In this document: in pieces, positions 8,305 to 17,889 of the stretch
Layout: each line of letters begins with the position of its first letter
How positions within the stretch are numbered: position 1 is the first letter of the stretch
Assembly (NCBI GenBank): GCA_022824525.1
Contig: JAJDZT010000038.1
Location: 1-49,299 of the forward strand
Source of the DNA: Silicimonas sp.
Lineage (GTDB): Bacteria > Pseudomonadota > Alphaproteobacteria > Rhodobacterales > Rhodobacteraceae
Direction of reading: 5' to 3'
Length of the DNA: 49,299 nucleotides
Program-made: the position numbers and the translations under genes
The notes under the pieces: generated by a model
What the model saw: the letters and a program-made list of their open reading frames with translations, nothing else
Told to the model about the DNA's origin: nothing
Database searches by the model: none

Positions 8305-10443
8305 TTATTCAGCTTTCACCGAAAAGAACATCGTTTCACCGGAGTGATCGTCGACGCCGTCGTTGTCGGTCGAGACCCACATTGTGCCGTCCGGAGCAAT
8401 CGCCAAGCCTTCGACCTTGTCCAACACATAACCACCTGTCGATGTGAGGTAGGGCAGAAGATCAACAACGACCTCTGGCTCCATTACAGCCGGGGTTTCC
8501 CCGACGGGCACCATTCGGTCCATTTCGCTCATTGGGACGCGGGTGATCAGCTTTGTCACCGCGCGGGCGTCGTGCTGATTGTCGCGCTCGACAAAATACA
8601 TGTGGTCTCCGTGCGCGACGATTTCTGACAGCCCCACCCAACCGGTCGCGGGCTCGGTCTTTTTGTAGTGGATGACCGACCAATCTTCGGTTTCAAGGTT
8701 GTATCCCAGCACTTTGGAGTGGTTGGCCGGGTCGTCGCGCCACTCGCGCTGAACCGCGATGTAGAGCATCTCACCTACGCGCGTGATGCCTTCGAACCCG
8801 AACCGGCGTTCAACCGCCAGAAGTTCCTCGGGTAGCGGGACATAGTCTTCCAGCGCACCGTCAGCGCCCACGTGGTAGATGGCGTGTGGCACAAGACGGT
8901 CCGAGCGGCCTTCGGACGCAATCCAGAACCCACCTTCGCCATCCAATGCGATGCCTTCCATGTCGAAAAGCTGGGCCGGTTGACCTTCGCGGGTGATGCG
9001 GATCGCATCGACAATCTGCGCTGGCGTCTCAGAAACATCGATATGGAAGACGGTCGGCTGCATGCCATAGAAGCTGTCCGAAACAGCATAGATGGTGCCG
9101 TCTTCCGCCATCACCTGACCCGAGATGGCGCCCCAGCCGGTCAGTTCGTCCATGCCGGCAGAGGTTAGGTGCGGATAGCTTGCCTGACCGTCTTGATATT
9201 CGAACAGCATCACATGCGCGCGCGGGCCAGCATCGTCGACTTCGTTCGCTGAGACCAGAAGGTTGCGTTCGGGGATGGTCACGTACCCTTCCGGTCCGAT
9301 GCCTGAGGGCAGCAATTGTTCCAGGACCGGGTTGGCCGGGTCTGTCACGTTGTAAACCCCGACAATCGAGGAACGTTCTGCACCGACAAACACATACGGT
9401 GTGCCGCCAAAGACATCGAAGGTGACGCTTTCCGGCTCGACGCCCTTGTTGCCTGAGCGTTCTTCCGGGTAATGGCCCACTTGAATGATGGCGTGCTCAA
9501 ACTCGACGCCGCTTTCATAGACCACATCGCCGTCCTGACTGAAGATTGTCCAACCGCGCGAGCCGCCATCCATGTCGCCTTCGTTGGCGGTTGCGAAATG
9601 GGTGTTGTCGATCCATGCCACCGAGTCCGGTTCGCGCACAACCGTGATGGTTTCGTCAAAGACCAACGCGCCTTCTTCATCAGTATCGACGCCTTCCAGT
9701 GTGACTTCGCCCGCCGAGAAGTGGCTCAGCACGTTACCATCCGCCGCGAGGACAATCATGTGATTGTTTTCCTGAAGCGTGACGACGATTTCCTTCTCCT
9801 CGTTGATCGCAACGAACTCGGGTTCAGGGTCTTCCGGCGCAATGTCGGCCAGCCCAGTGATGTCGGCGGCGATCAGGCCGTCGCAGGCAAGTCCACCTTC
9901 TGACGTCGGAACGATTGCAACAAAACCGGCGGGCATCTGTCCGACGCGGCCTTCACCTAAATCTTCGTCGCGCTCGTTTTCGATGGCCACTGCAACAAAG
10001 CTGCCGTCCGGCGATACTGCAACGCTATCCGGTTGCCCTCCCAGATCGCAGGACGCGAGCACGGATTGTGTGTCTACATCAATGGCGTGAAGGACCCCAG
10101 AGACATTGATGAAGTCTTCCGACGTGTTCTCACCCAGATAAGCCGTGGTGCCGAAGACCGACACGCTGGTTGGCTCGCCTGCGAGTTCGATTGCGCCCTT
10201 GGCCACCGGATTTGTGGGATCGGAGATGTCAATGAAACCCACCACTTCAGCCGGACCGTCGGTATAAACCAGTGTCATTCCGTCAGCGGTCGCAGATATG
10301 ATCTCCGCCGAGCTTTCTTCAGCGTCCGGCGCATTTTCTGCGACCATGAACGAGGCGATACGGTTGAAATTCATCTCTTCCGACATCGCTGGAGCGGTGG
10401 CCAGCGCGATGACGGATGTCAGTGTAGCTACTCGAAGACTCAT
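8305..10443 (-). CDS. secreted phytase-like / choice-of-anchor beta-propeller protein, probable Pho-regulon phosphoesterase
   Basis: The protein has 712 residues with a signal peptide ending near residue 21 (ATAPAMS/EE). The N-terminal two-thirds is a beta-propeller with repeated blades, such as VVGFIDISDPTNPVAKG and VGVYNVTDPANPVLEQL. These resemble the LVIVP-type or alkaline-phosphatase-associated propeller. From about residue 430 comes an 'esterase-like activity of phytase family' domain (GAISGQVMAEDGTIYAVSD, FDMEGIALDGEGGFWIASEG, FGFEGITR). It probably releases phosphate from organic esters in the periplasm or outside. A perfect Pho box 78 bp upstream supports induction by phosphate starvation. 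The family has few tested members, so the substrate is open. Confidence 0.8.
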   Translation of the reverse strand: MSLRVATLTSVIALATAPAMSEEMNFNRIASFMVAENAPDAEESSAEIISATADGMTLVYTDGPAEVVGFIDISDPTNPVAKGAIELAGEPTSVSVFGTTAYLGENTSEDFINVSGVLHAIDVDTQSVLASCDLGGQPDSVAVSPDGSFVAVAIENERDEDLGEGRVGQMPAGFVAIVPTSEGGLACDGLIAADITGLADIAPEDPEPEFVAINEEKEIVVTLQENNHMIVLAADGNVLSHFSAGEVTLEGVDTDEEGALVFDETITVVREPDSVAWIDNTHFATANEGDMDGGSRGWTIFSQDGDVVYESGVEFEHAIIQVGHYPEERSGNKGVEPESVTFDVFGGTPYVFVGAERSSIVGVYNVTDPANPVLEQLLPSGIGPEGYVTIPERNLLVSANEVDDAGPRAHVMLFEYQDGQASYPHLTSAGMDELTGWGAISGQVMAEDGTIYAVSDSFYGMQPTVFHIDVSETPAQIVDAIRITREGQPAQLFDMEGIALDGEGGFWIASEGRSDRLVPHAIYHVGADGALEDYVPLPEELLAVERRFGFEGITRVGEMLYIAVQREWRDDPANHSKVLGYNLETEDWSVIHYKKTEPATGWVGLSEIVAHGDHMYFVERDNQHDARAVTKLITRVPMSEMDRMVPVGETPAVMEPEVVVDLLPYLTSTGGYVLDKVEGLAIAPDGTMWVSTDNDGVDDHSGETMFFSVKAE

Positions 10444-11095
10444 GTTTCCCCCGGAAATTATTGTGAAGAATGGTTTTGAACCGCACGTGGCGTGTTAAGC
10501 GCGAAAAAGGTAACGCTGGCATGACAGTTGCATGACAGAGTGTGAAATTGTCCGGCGGCCTTGACACTTCGGGCAACTCTTGGCGCAAGCGGAGAAATTT
10601 GCGAAACGATAGGTCAAGAAGAAGCGGTGGAAGCAGCGCCATTACTGCCAATAAGTGTATGGCGCAGGAGCCAGACCGGACACGCTCCAAACCACGGACG
10701 AGTGTCCAGTGGTGATCGTCCACCGATGCCATCAGCGGTCAGAGATACTGGTGCCAAGCGTTGATGAACGAAACCCGTGTCACCGCAGCCAAAGCGGAGA
10801 GGACGGCGACAATCCTGTGTCCAGCAGTGAGTGCGACGGGTCAACACCTTCAAATTTCCTGTCTCGAAAACTGCTGGGGGTAGTCTCCTTAAGTGTTGGC
10901 GGAGGAAAAGAACCCGCAACCGAGTTTCTAGATGGAGAGAGTGACTCCAGTAAAGCTTTTGGGCAGGCAACCTGTCGCGACGACACCGAACTTCTTCCCG
11001 TAGCGAGTCCAAAACACATTCCTCGATGCGTCACGAAACGGACAGAATTTGTGGGCAACACTTGCGTACCAGTTTGGCAAAAGGTGCGGCCACAG
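10444..11095. other. intergenic region: Pho box near its left end, otherwise nothing recognised
   Basis: About 650 bp. Apart from the Pho box at 10521-10538 I found no convincing gene. ORFs on both strands lack ribosome sites and family resemblance. The sequence looks less GC-rich and less structured than the neighbouring operons, consistent with decayed DNA. Confidence 0.45.
10521..10538 (-). promoter_or_regulatory. Pho box (PhoB operator) for the phytase-like gene
   Basis: The reverse strand reads CTGTCATGCAACTGTCAT: two perfect CTGTCAT heptamers separated by 4 bp, the spacing of the PhoB consensus. It lies 78 bp upstream of the phytase-like start codon and points at it. This is the clearest regulatory match in the window. 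Confidence 0.88.
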
Positions 11096-11404
11096 ATGTA
11101 TACTTTGTGTTTCAGCGTAGTCTGGACAGCGTTGACCGCCGTCGGTGTGATCTATCTTTGGCAGGAACCGGACTTTGCGCAGCAATCGCTTCTTTTCAGG
11201 ATAATTTTTTGTGCAATGCCCTTCGCCGGCCTCCCGTTTGTCTGGGGCAGCATTCGTAAGCTGCGTCGGTTTCGAAATGTACGTCGCGTGGAGGTTTCCG
11301 GTGTGCCTGAATACGTTTGGACGGAGCTGGATGGTTCAGAGAAGCGTAGTACAACCGACCCAAGACCAGCTTGGGAAAAGGATGACCGAAACTTTGCTGA
11401 CTGA
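11096..11404 (+). CDS. possible small membrane protein, unknown
   Basis: The frame 11096-11404 would encode 102 residues with two hydrophobic helices, LCFSVVWTALTAVGVIYLW and LLFRIIFCAMPFAGLPFVWG. These are followed by a basic segment (RKLRRFRNVRRVE) and a polar tail. The two-helix-plus-soluble-tail layout looks protein-like, whereas the same frame upstream of 11096 does not. The ribosome site (AAAGGTG about 15 bp upstream) is poorly spaced. It may be a real small gene or a remnant in a decayed area. Confidence 0.35.
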   Translation: MYTLCFSVVWTALTAVGVIYLWQEPDFAQQSLLFRIIFCAMPFAGLPFVWGSIRKLRRFRNVRRVEVSGVPEYVWTELDGSEKRSTTDPRPAWEKDDRNFAD

Positions 11405-11433
11405 GCTTTCAGAAAACAGCGCGTTAGATTATT

Positions 11434-11649
11434 TCAAACAACATCGTTTTGAAGTTGCTGCTGAGCTATCCAGCGCTTTATTGCATTCGGTCTTGCACCA
11501 GAGAACTCCGCCGAAGCAGCTTCATTGTAGCGATTGCTTTTCGGATTGAAGGGGCGTGCGCTCCTCTGCCCATGTGCATCAATCCAAACGCATACAACGA
11601 CACCATCGCCATCCGTCTCAGCGACGTAGACAGTCTTCTTTTTCCGCAT
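11434..11649 (-). CDS. small unknown protein, intact copy of a two-copy family
   Basis: The frame gives 71 residues starting MRKKKTVYVAETDGDG and containing AEFSGARPNAIKRWIAQQQ. A related but frameshifted copy lies on the opposite strand at 12288-12532 (MRKKVYVAETDANG .. AEFSGQDARTIAAW). Conservation of the two blocks, but not of the DNA in between, argues that this was a translated family. An upstream ATG at 11658 is also possible. I do not recognise the family and propose no function. Confidence 0.5.
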   Translation of the reverse strand: MRKKKTVYVAETDGDGVVVCVWIDAHGQRSARPFNPKSNRYNEAASAEFSGARPNAIKRWIAQQQLQNDVV

Positions 11650-11808
11650 CCCACCCATCGGCTTCTTGTAAACCTTTTGCGACGGTAGCAATCAGAGCCG
11701 CGCGTGTCAGTAGGAAAAAAATCGCCCAATAGAAGCTGCGAGCAACATTGGGTTTTGGTGCGACGGAATCTTCCGCTGGGCTGCCAATGTTTTGCAAATA
11801 CCGATCGA

Positions 11809-12285
11809 TCAGGCCAGGACAGCCAGGAAGACGCTAGCATAGACCAGAAGCGATCCCGCCAAAACGAACACGTGCCAGATTGTGAAGTGAAATGGCAGGT
11901 TCTGCCAGAGGTAGAAGCATATTCCGATCAGGAACGTGACCCCTCCGAGCGCCAGTAGAATGAAGGTTATGTTCGGCAGGTCGGACATCATGCTCTCGGC
12001 GAGAAGCCCAACCGTCATTCCTAAGCCGATGTAAAGAGACAATGCAATCCAGCGGAATCTATGGGGTGAGACCAATTTCAGAGCCACACCGAGGCAGGCC
12101 AAGGCCCAGATGCCAGCATCATTTTCGCGGCCGCTGCCTGAAATCATCGACAGGGCGGTATAAGTCCCCGCGATCTTGAGAAAGATCGCCGCGTGGTCGA
12201 GGCGTTTCAGCAACCATTCCCATTTTGGATGCGGGAAGATGTTGTAGATGGCAGAGAAGACGATTACCGCCGAAACCGTGCACCC
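11809..12285 (-). pseudogene. hemolysin III (YqfA/PAQR) family membrane protein, 5'-truncated
   Basis: From about 12285 down to the stop at 11809 the frame encodes the C-terminal ~155 residues of a hemolysin III-family protein: SAIYNIFPHPKWEWLLKRLDHAAIFLKIAGTYT.., several membrane helices, and FHFTIWHVFVLAGS with the family's conserved His near the end. The usual N-terminal ~60 residues with the first helices are absent. There is no start codon between the homologous part and unrelated upstream sequence that belongs to the small gene on the other strand. The break at about 12286-12290 coincides with the start of that small gene, so the gene was cut by a rearrangement. Confidence 0.65.
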
Positions 12286-12287
12286 AT

Positions 12288-12532
12288 ATGCGCAAGAAGG
12301 TGTACGTCGCCGAGACGGATGCAAACGGAGGTGTGGCCTGTGTTTGGGTCTCATTACCACGAGTTCGAGGTGCATGTGTCTTAGACCGAAACAGCACATC
12401 TTTGATCCCGCCGAACCGGCAGAGTTTTCCGGGCAGGATGCACGAACGATCGCGGCATGGTTGGTCGTGCAAAAAATGGATCAAGCGCACTCCGATAGCT
12501 TTCCATCCAGCGGAAAAACACTCGCTATCTGA
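12288..12532 (+). pseudogene. second copy of the small unknown gene, frameshifted
   Basis: Starting at the ATG at 12288 one frame reads MRKKVYVAETDANGGVACVWV, matching the intact copy at 11434-11649. About 60 bp later the similarity moves to another frame (RPKQHIFDPAEPAEFSGQ, ARTIAAWLVVQKMD), so at least one indel lies near 12340-12370. The copy sits head-on against the truncated hemolysin III gene and overlaps the 3' end of the LysR gene by a few bases. It is probably not translated as a full protein. Confidence 0.5.
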
Positions 12533-13382
12533 GATTGGCGAATTGGCGCACCAGGTCGAACTCCATCTTTGGTTTGGGAACAACGAGGCAGGTGCGAAAT
12601 GCCTCCGGAAGTTCGATGATCGGGACCTCCACCAAGCGATCTTCTTTGATCCCGCTTCCCTCAAGGAAGATGCCGACACCAACGCCTTGCAGGATAGCCT
12701 CCTTCATGACGGGGAAAGTCGTGGTTCGAACCACTCGTGACCGTTTGATAGAATGGTCTAAGAATGCTCTGCCAACGACCCGCTCTGTGAGTGAGCCGCG
12801 TTCCGGCAAAAGCAGGACCTCGTTCTGTACGTCACGCAGCGACACTGAACGCCTTTTGGCAAGTGAATGCGCTCTCGGACAAATCAGAACGAAGTGCGCC
12901 CGCTCCAGTTCCGAGACATACAGGTCACCACTTACGGCGGGCGCCGTTACGATCGCGACATCGACTTCGCCTGACCTGCAGAGCCGCATCGCGGTCGTCC
13001 AATCGTAGAGTGTGAACTCGACCTCAACGTCCGGGAAAAGTTCATTGAACTCTTCGATGAGCTTCAGCGCTGGCTGCGGGGCGTTCGCGATGACCGTCAA
13101 GTGGCCAGCACCAGCCCTGGAATAGAGCGCGATTTGCGCCTCTATCCTCTCGTCGAGCTGCGTAAGTTCTTCAGACAAGGTTATGAACGCACGCCCGGTT
13201 GCCGTGAGTTCGCTGCCATCTCGGCTGCGCACCAACAGGCGGGTGCCGATCCGCTTCTCCAGTCCCGAAAGATGCTGTGTCACGGCGGATTGCGAAACAC
13301 CGAGTTTGCGCGCTGCCGCGGCAAGGGTGCCTTCGCGGGCGACGTGCGCAAAGGCGCGCATTTGATGGAAGCTGGATGACAT
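12525..13382 (-). CDS. LysR-family transcriptional regulator
   Basis: The protein has 285 residues. The N-terminal helix-turn-helix spans about residues 15-60 (EGTLAAAARKLGVSQSAVTQHLSGLEKRIG). The periplasmic-binding-like effector domain follows (about 90-285: TVIANAPQPALKLIEEFNELFPDVEVEF and LEGSGIKEDRLVEVPI). It is divergent from the Ugp-like ABC operon with 110 bp between the two start codons, the classic arrangement for a LysR activator of the adjacent operon. The ligand may be an organophosphate or the transported solute; this is inference. Confidence 0.88.
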   Translation of the reverse strand: MSSSFHQMRAFAHVAREGTLAAAARKLGVSQSAVTQHLSGLEKRIGTRLLVRSRDGSELTATGRAFITLSEELTQLDERIEAQIALYSRAGAGHLTVIANAPQPALKLIEEFNELFPDVEVEFTLYDWTTAMRLCRSGEVDVAIVTAPAVSGDLYVSELERAHFVLICPRAHSLAKRRSVSLRDVQNEVLLLPERGSLTERVVGRAFLDHSIKRSRVVRTTTFPVMKEAILQGVGVGIFLEGSGIKEDRLVEVPIIELPEAFRTCLVVPKPKMEFDLVRQFANLR

Positions 13383-13430
13383 ACTGACCCCATTTCAGCC
13401 AAACTTTAGCTTGTTTAAGTCTCACTTATA

Positions 13431-13438
13431 TGACGTCA
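13431..13438. promoter_or_regulatory. candidate operator centre in LysR/ABC divergent promoter
   Basis: TGACGTCA is a perfect 8-bp palindrome between the divergent LysR and ABC operon starts. Partial dyad symmetry extends outwards (CTCA ... TGAG). LysR proteins usually bind such interrupted dyads in shared promoters. The site is suggestive only. Confidence 0.3.
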
Positions 13439-13492
13439 CAAGCCTGAGACCTCGAATCATTAGCTTTGCCTCAAACCAGATTGGGGGGCGCC

Positions 13493-14619
<1,127 letters not shown>

Positions 14620-14620
<1 letters not shown>

Positions 14621-15540
14621 TGCCCCGGAGCAAAGCACATCTCTGGTTCGTCGGGCCTGCTCTCTTCCTGATGTTCGCGATCCTGATCCTTCCGATCCTG
14701 TTGGCGGGGACGTTGAGTTTCACAAACTATTCGCTTGGGAACACAGCTGCGGATTGGGTCGGATTCGAAAACTACGAGAGGATCTTCACGCGCTCGACCT
14801 ATGAAAAGATGTTCGGTGCGACGTTCCGTTACGTCTTCTTTGTTGTTCCTCTTACCGTTGGCCTTGGTTTGGGCGCAGCGCTTCTGATCAACTCGTTGAC
14901 GCGTTTCGGCGATCTCTACAAAACCATCTACTTTTTGCCAGTGATGGCCGCGCTCATTGCGATGGCTATTGTTTGGGAATTCGCGCTTCACCCGACAATC
15001 GGCATCATCAACGCGACGCTTGAGCGAGGCTGCGGCACGTGGCTCGAGGCTTGGGGCTGGTTTGCGCGTGGGTGTGAGAAGACCTTTCCGCTTTGGCTGA
15101 CCGACCGGGACTATGCGATCTGGACGGTAGCCTTTATTGGTGTCTGGCAGGGCTTCGGCTTCAATATGGTGCTCTATCTGGCGGGGCTGACTTCGATCCC
15201 TCGCGAATTGTACCATGCCGCCGAAATGGACGGGGCGAAGTCGGGTTGGGATCGGTTCCGACTGGTCACATGGCCCATGCTGGGACCGACGACGGTTTTC
15301 GTCGTGACCATCAGTTTCATTCGCAGTTTCCAGGTCTTCGACACGGTGGAGGCCTTCTACCCACAAGGCGGTGGCCCGTCGAAGAGCGTCTACGTGATGA
15401 TGTTCGCGATCTACGAGAAAGCCATTCAGCAGAACCTGATGGGCATCGGCGCGGCGATCACGGTTGTCTTCCTCGGGTTCGTGATGGTGCTAACGATCAT
15501 TCAACGCTGGCTGGTCGAACGGAGGACGCATTATGTCTGA
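14620..15540 (+). CDS. CUT1-family ABC transporter permease, UgpA-like
   Basis: This 306-residue integral membrane protein has about six helices. The family's EAA loop is visible as LYHAAEMDGAKSGWDRFRLVTWPMLGP near residues 198-225, contacting the ATPase. It starts at the base where the ATPase gene ends and overlaps the second permease by 8 bp. Together with the next gene it forms the channel. The combination with a glycerophosphodiesterase in the same operon suggests an organophosphate substrate such as a glycerophosphodiester, but CUT1 permeases are mostly sugar transporters and the substrate cannot be read from the sequence. Confidence 0.87.
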
Positions 15541-16465
15541 CGCCGCGCAATCGTCCACAACGATCTCGGTATCGACTTTCCGGTTCTCGACGGCTGAGAC
15601 CGCGAAGCACGTAGTCCTCATCCTTGGCGCGCTGATCGTGCTTTTGCCCTTCTACGTGATGGTCAGTTATTCGTTCAAATCGCCGTCCGAAATAATGCAG
15701 AACACCGGCGGCTTCTTTGGCAGCCAAGAGCTTTTCCGGGACGACTTCTGCATAAAGCTCGGCAATGCCGCCGAGGACTGCATGGTCCGTCCATTTATCT
15801 ACAACTACACGACCGCTTTCGAGAAAGCACCGCTGATCCGTTACCTGATGAACGGCGTGATCGTCACGGTGTCGATCTTCCTCATTCAGGTGATTGTGGC
15901 GCTGCCCTGCGCCTATGCGTTGGCAAAGCTGCGGTTCTGGGGGCGAGACGCCGTGTTCGGACTGGTTCTGTTCTGTCTGCTGATCCCAGTCCACGCCATC
16001 GCTCTGCCGCTTTACATCATGCTCGCCAAACTCGGTCTCACAAACACCTACGCCTCGCTTGTCATTCCCTGGACCATCTCGGTCTTCGGCATCTTCCTGA
16101 TGCGCCAGTTTTTCATGACGGTGCCGGACGACCTGATCGACGCCGCACGAATGGACGGGATGGGCGAGTACTCAATCGTCTGGAACGTCATGCTGCCGAC
16201 CGCGATCCCAGCACTTCTCGCGTTTGGCATCTTCAGCATAGTCGCACATTGGAACGATTACTTTTGGCCGCGCATCGTGATCACCGGCAATCGCGACCTC
16301 TTCACGCCACCGCTAGGGCTGCGCGAGTTCAAGGGCGATGCCGATGGCGACAATTTCGGGCCGATGATGGCAACCGCCTGCATCATCGTCACCCCGCTGA
16401 TCGTTGCCTTCCTGCTGGCCCAGCGCCGCTTCATCGAAGGGATCACACTATCCGGAATGAAATAG
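15533..16465 (+). CDS. CUT1-family ABC transporter permease, UgpE-like
   Basis: The protein has 310 residues and about six membrane helices. The EAA loop reads DLIDAARMDGMGEYSIVWNVMLPTAIPAL around residues 200-228. The periplasmic loop after helix 1 is unusually long (about residues 45-100) and contains two cysteines (DDFCIKLGNAAEDC) that could form a disulphide. A strong hairpin starts at its stop codon and separates it from the binding-protein gene. Confidence 0.87.
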   Translation: MSDAAQSSTTISVSTFRFSTAETAKHVVLILGALIVLLPFYVMVSYSFKSPSEIMQNTGGFFGSQELFRDDFCIKLGNAAEDCMVRPFIYNYTTAFEKAPLIRYLMNGVIVTVSIFLIQVIVALPCAYALAKLRFWGRDAVFGLVLFCLLIPVHAIALPLYIMLAKLGLTNTYASLVIPWTISVFGIFLMRQFFMTVPDDLIDAARMDGMGEYSIVWNVMLPTAIPALLAFGIFSIVAHWNDYFWPRIVITGNRDLFTPPLGLREFKGDADGDNFGPMMATACIIVTPLIVAFLLAQRRFIEGITLSGMK

Positions 16466-16488
16466 GGTGCGTGGTCGCCCACGCACCC
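16465..16488 (+). terminator. intercistronic stem-loop before the binding-protein gene
   Basis: GGGTGCGTGG and CCACGCACCC form a perfect 10-bp stem with a 4-base loop, beginning in the permease stop codon. No T-run follows, so it is more likely an mRNA-stabilising or partial-termination element between the permease and the highly expressed binding-protein gene. Confidence 0.55.
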
Positions 16489-16566
16489 AACCGACATCCC
16501 GTCAGGGATACCAACCCGGGGTCTGCCAATCGCCAAACCGTCAGTCCCCAGCAACAGGAGAGAGTA

Positions 16567-17826
16567 ATGAAAAAGCTCACCACTGCAATCGCTCTTTGCT
16601 TGGCCGTAGGCCCTGCACTGGCAGAAGACAAAATCGTCGTCGAATTTGGCTACCCTTACAGCCACCTCTTCGACGTGACTTATGAGAAAATCCTGCCGAA
16701 GTTTTACGAGCAGCATCCGAACATCGAAATCAAGATGCGCGCGACGTACGAGTCGTACGAGGACGGCACCAACACGATCCTGCGCGAAGCCGTCGCCGGG
16801 ACGCTGCCGGACGTGACCATGCAAGGCCTCAACCGTCAGGCGATCCTTGTAGAAAAGGGAATCGCAAAGTCGCTGGAACCGTTCATCGCCAAGGAAGCCG
16901 ACTTCGCCAAAGATGGCTACCATAAGGCCATGCTCGACCTCGGAACTTTTGAAGGTGACGTCTATGGTCTGCCGTTCTCGATCTCGCTGCCGGTTGGCTA
17001 CTACAACATGGAGACTATGGCGAAGGCGGGCTACGACGAGACCAATCTGCCAACCACTTGGGCCGAAGTCATCGAAGCCTGCGGTAAGCTGAAAGAGGCA
17101 GGCGTTGAAAACCCGATGTTCTGGGGCTGGAACATCACCGGCAACTGGTTCCTGCAAGCTCTGATGTGGAGCCAGGACAAGCCGACCGTCATGGGCACCG
17201 ATTTCACACTGGACGAGCCGGAAGGCCTGACCGCCCTCAACACCATGAAAGATCTGTTCCGCGGTTGCGAGATGCAGAATCTTGAATGGAAAGCCGCCCT
17301 TGCCTCTTTCTCCGCAGGAGAGATCGGCATGATGTACTGGTCGACCTCTGCCGTTGGCGCGGTAGAACGCGCGATGGACGGCTTCACGCTGGTGACGAAC
17401 GAGTATCCGGGCATCACCGCAGACGGTCCGATGGGTCTGCCCGCCGGTGGTAACTCTGCACTGCTGGTTTCCACGTCCGAGGATCCGGCCGAGTTGGAAG
17501 CCGCCTGGGCCTGGCTCAAGTTCATCACTTCGGGTGAAGGCGCCGCCGACGTGGCCCGGACGACCGGCTACATGCCGCCAAACCAGGCTGCCAACGAGAT
17601 CATTCTGAAGGACTTCTACGACGAGAACCCTGCCAAGGCGACGGCCGTGCGCCAACTGCCGCTCCTCAGGGATTGGCAGGCCTATCCGGGCGACAACGGT
17701 CTGGCCGCAACACAGGTCATTTATGACGGGATCGAAGGCATCGTGACCGGCGAATATGACGACATGGAAGAGCTTCAGCAGGAACTGAGCGAGGAAGTTC
17801 AGGACCTTCTGCCGTCGGGCTCCTAA
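16567..17826 (+). CDS. extracellular solute-binding protein, UgpB-like (family 1)
   Basis: The protein has 419 residues. A signal peptide ends near residue 19 (AVGPALA/ED). The mature protein has the family-1 binding-protein layout (FYEQHPNIEIKM near the start, DVTMQGLN, YGLPFSISLPVGYYN, later GGNSALLVSTSEDPAELEAAWAWLKF). It captures the substrate in the periplasm for the two permeases. The ATG at 16567 has a good AGGAGAGAG ribosome site; upstream frame extensions overlap the permease and are discarded. A second hairpin follows the gene. Confidence 0.87.
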   Translation: MKKLTTAIALCLAVGPALAEDKIVVEFGYPYSHLFDVTYEKILPKFYEQHPNIEIKMRATYESYEDGTNTILREAVAGTLPDVTMQGLNRQAILVEKGIAKSLEPFIAKEADFAKDGYHKAMLDLGTFEGDVYGLPFSISLPVGYYNMETMAKAGYDETNLPTTWAEVIEACGKLKEAGVENPMFWGWNITGNWFLQALMWSQDKPTVMGTDFTLDEPEGLTALNTMKDLFRGCEMQNLEWKAALASFSAGEIGMMYWSTSAVGAVERAMDGFTLVTNEYPGITADGPMGLPAGGNSALLVSTSEDPAELEAAWAWLKFITSGEGAADVARTTGYMPPNQAANEIILKDFYDENPAKATAVRQLPLLRDWQAYPGDNGLAATQVIYDGIEGIVTGEYDDMEELQQELSEEVQDLLPSGS

Positions 17827-17837
17827 CTCCCACTTCT

Positions 17838-17865
17838 GCGGCCCGTGCCTTTTCGCGCGGGCCGC
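17838..17865 (+). terminator. stem-loop between binding-protein and phosphodiesterase genes
   Basis: GCGGCCCG and CGGGCCGC form an 8-bp GC-rich stem around a 12-base loop, 12 bp after the binding-protein stop. The phosphodiesterase ribosome site follows 8 bp later, so read-through must occur. It probably lowers expression downstream or protects the upstream mRNA. Confidence 0.5.
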
Positions 17866-17889
17866 GTTCTCAACGAAGGAGAAGCGGCC

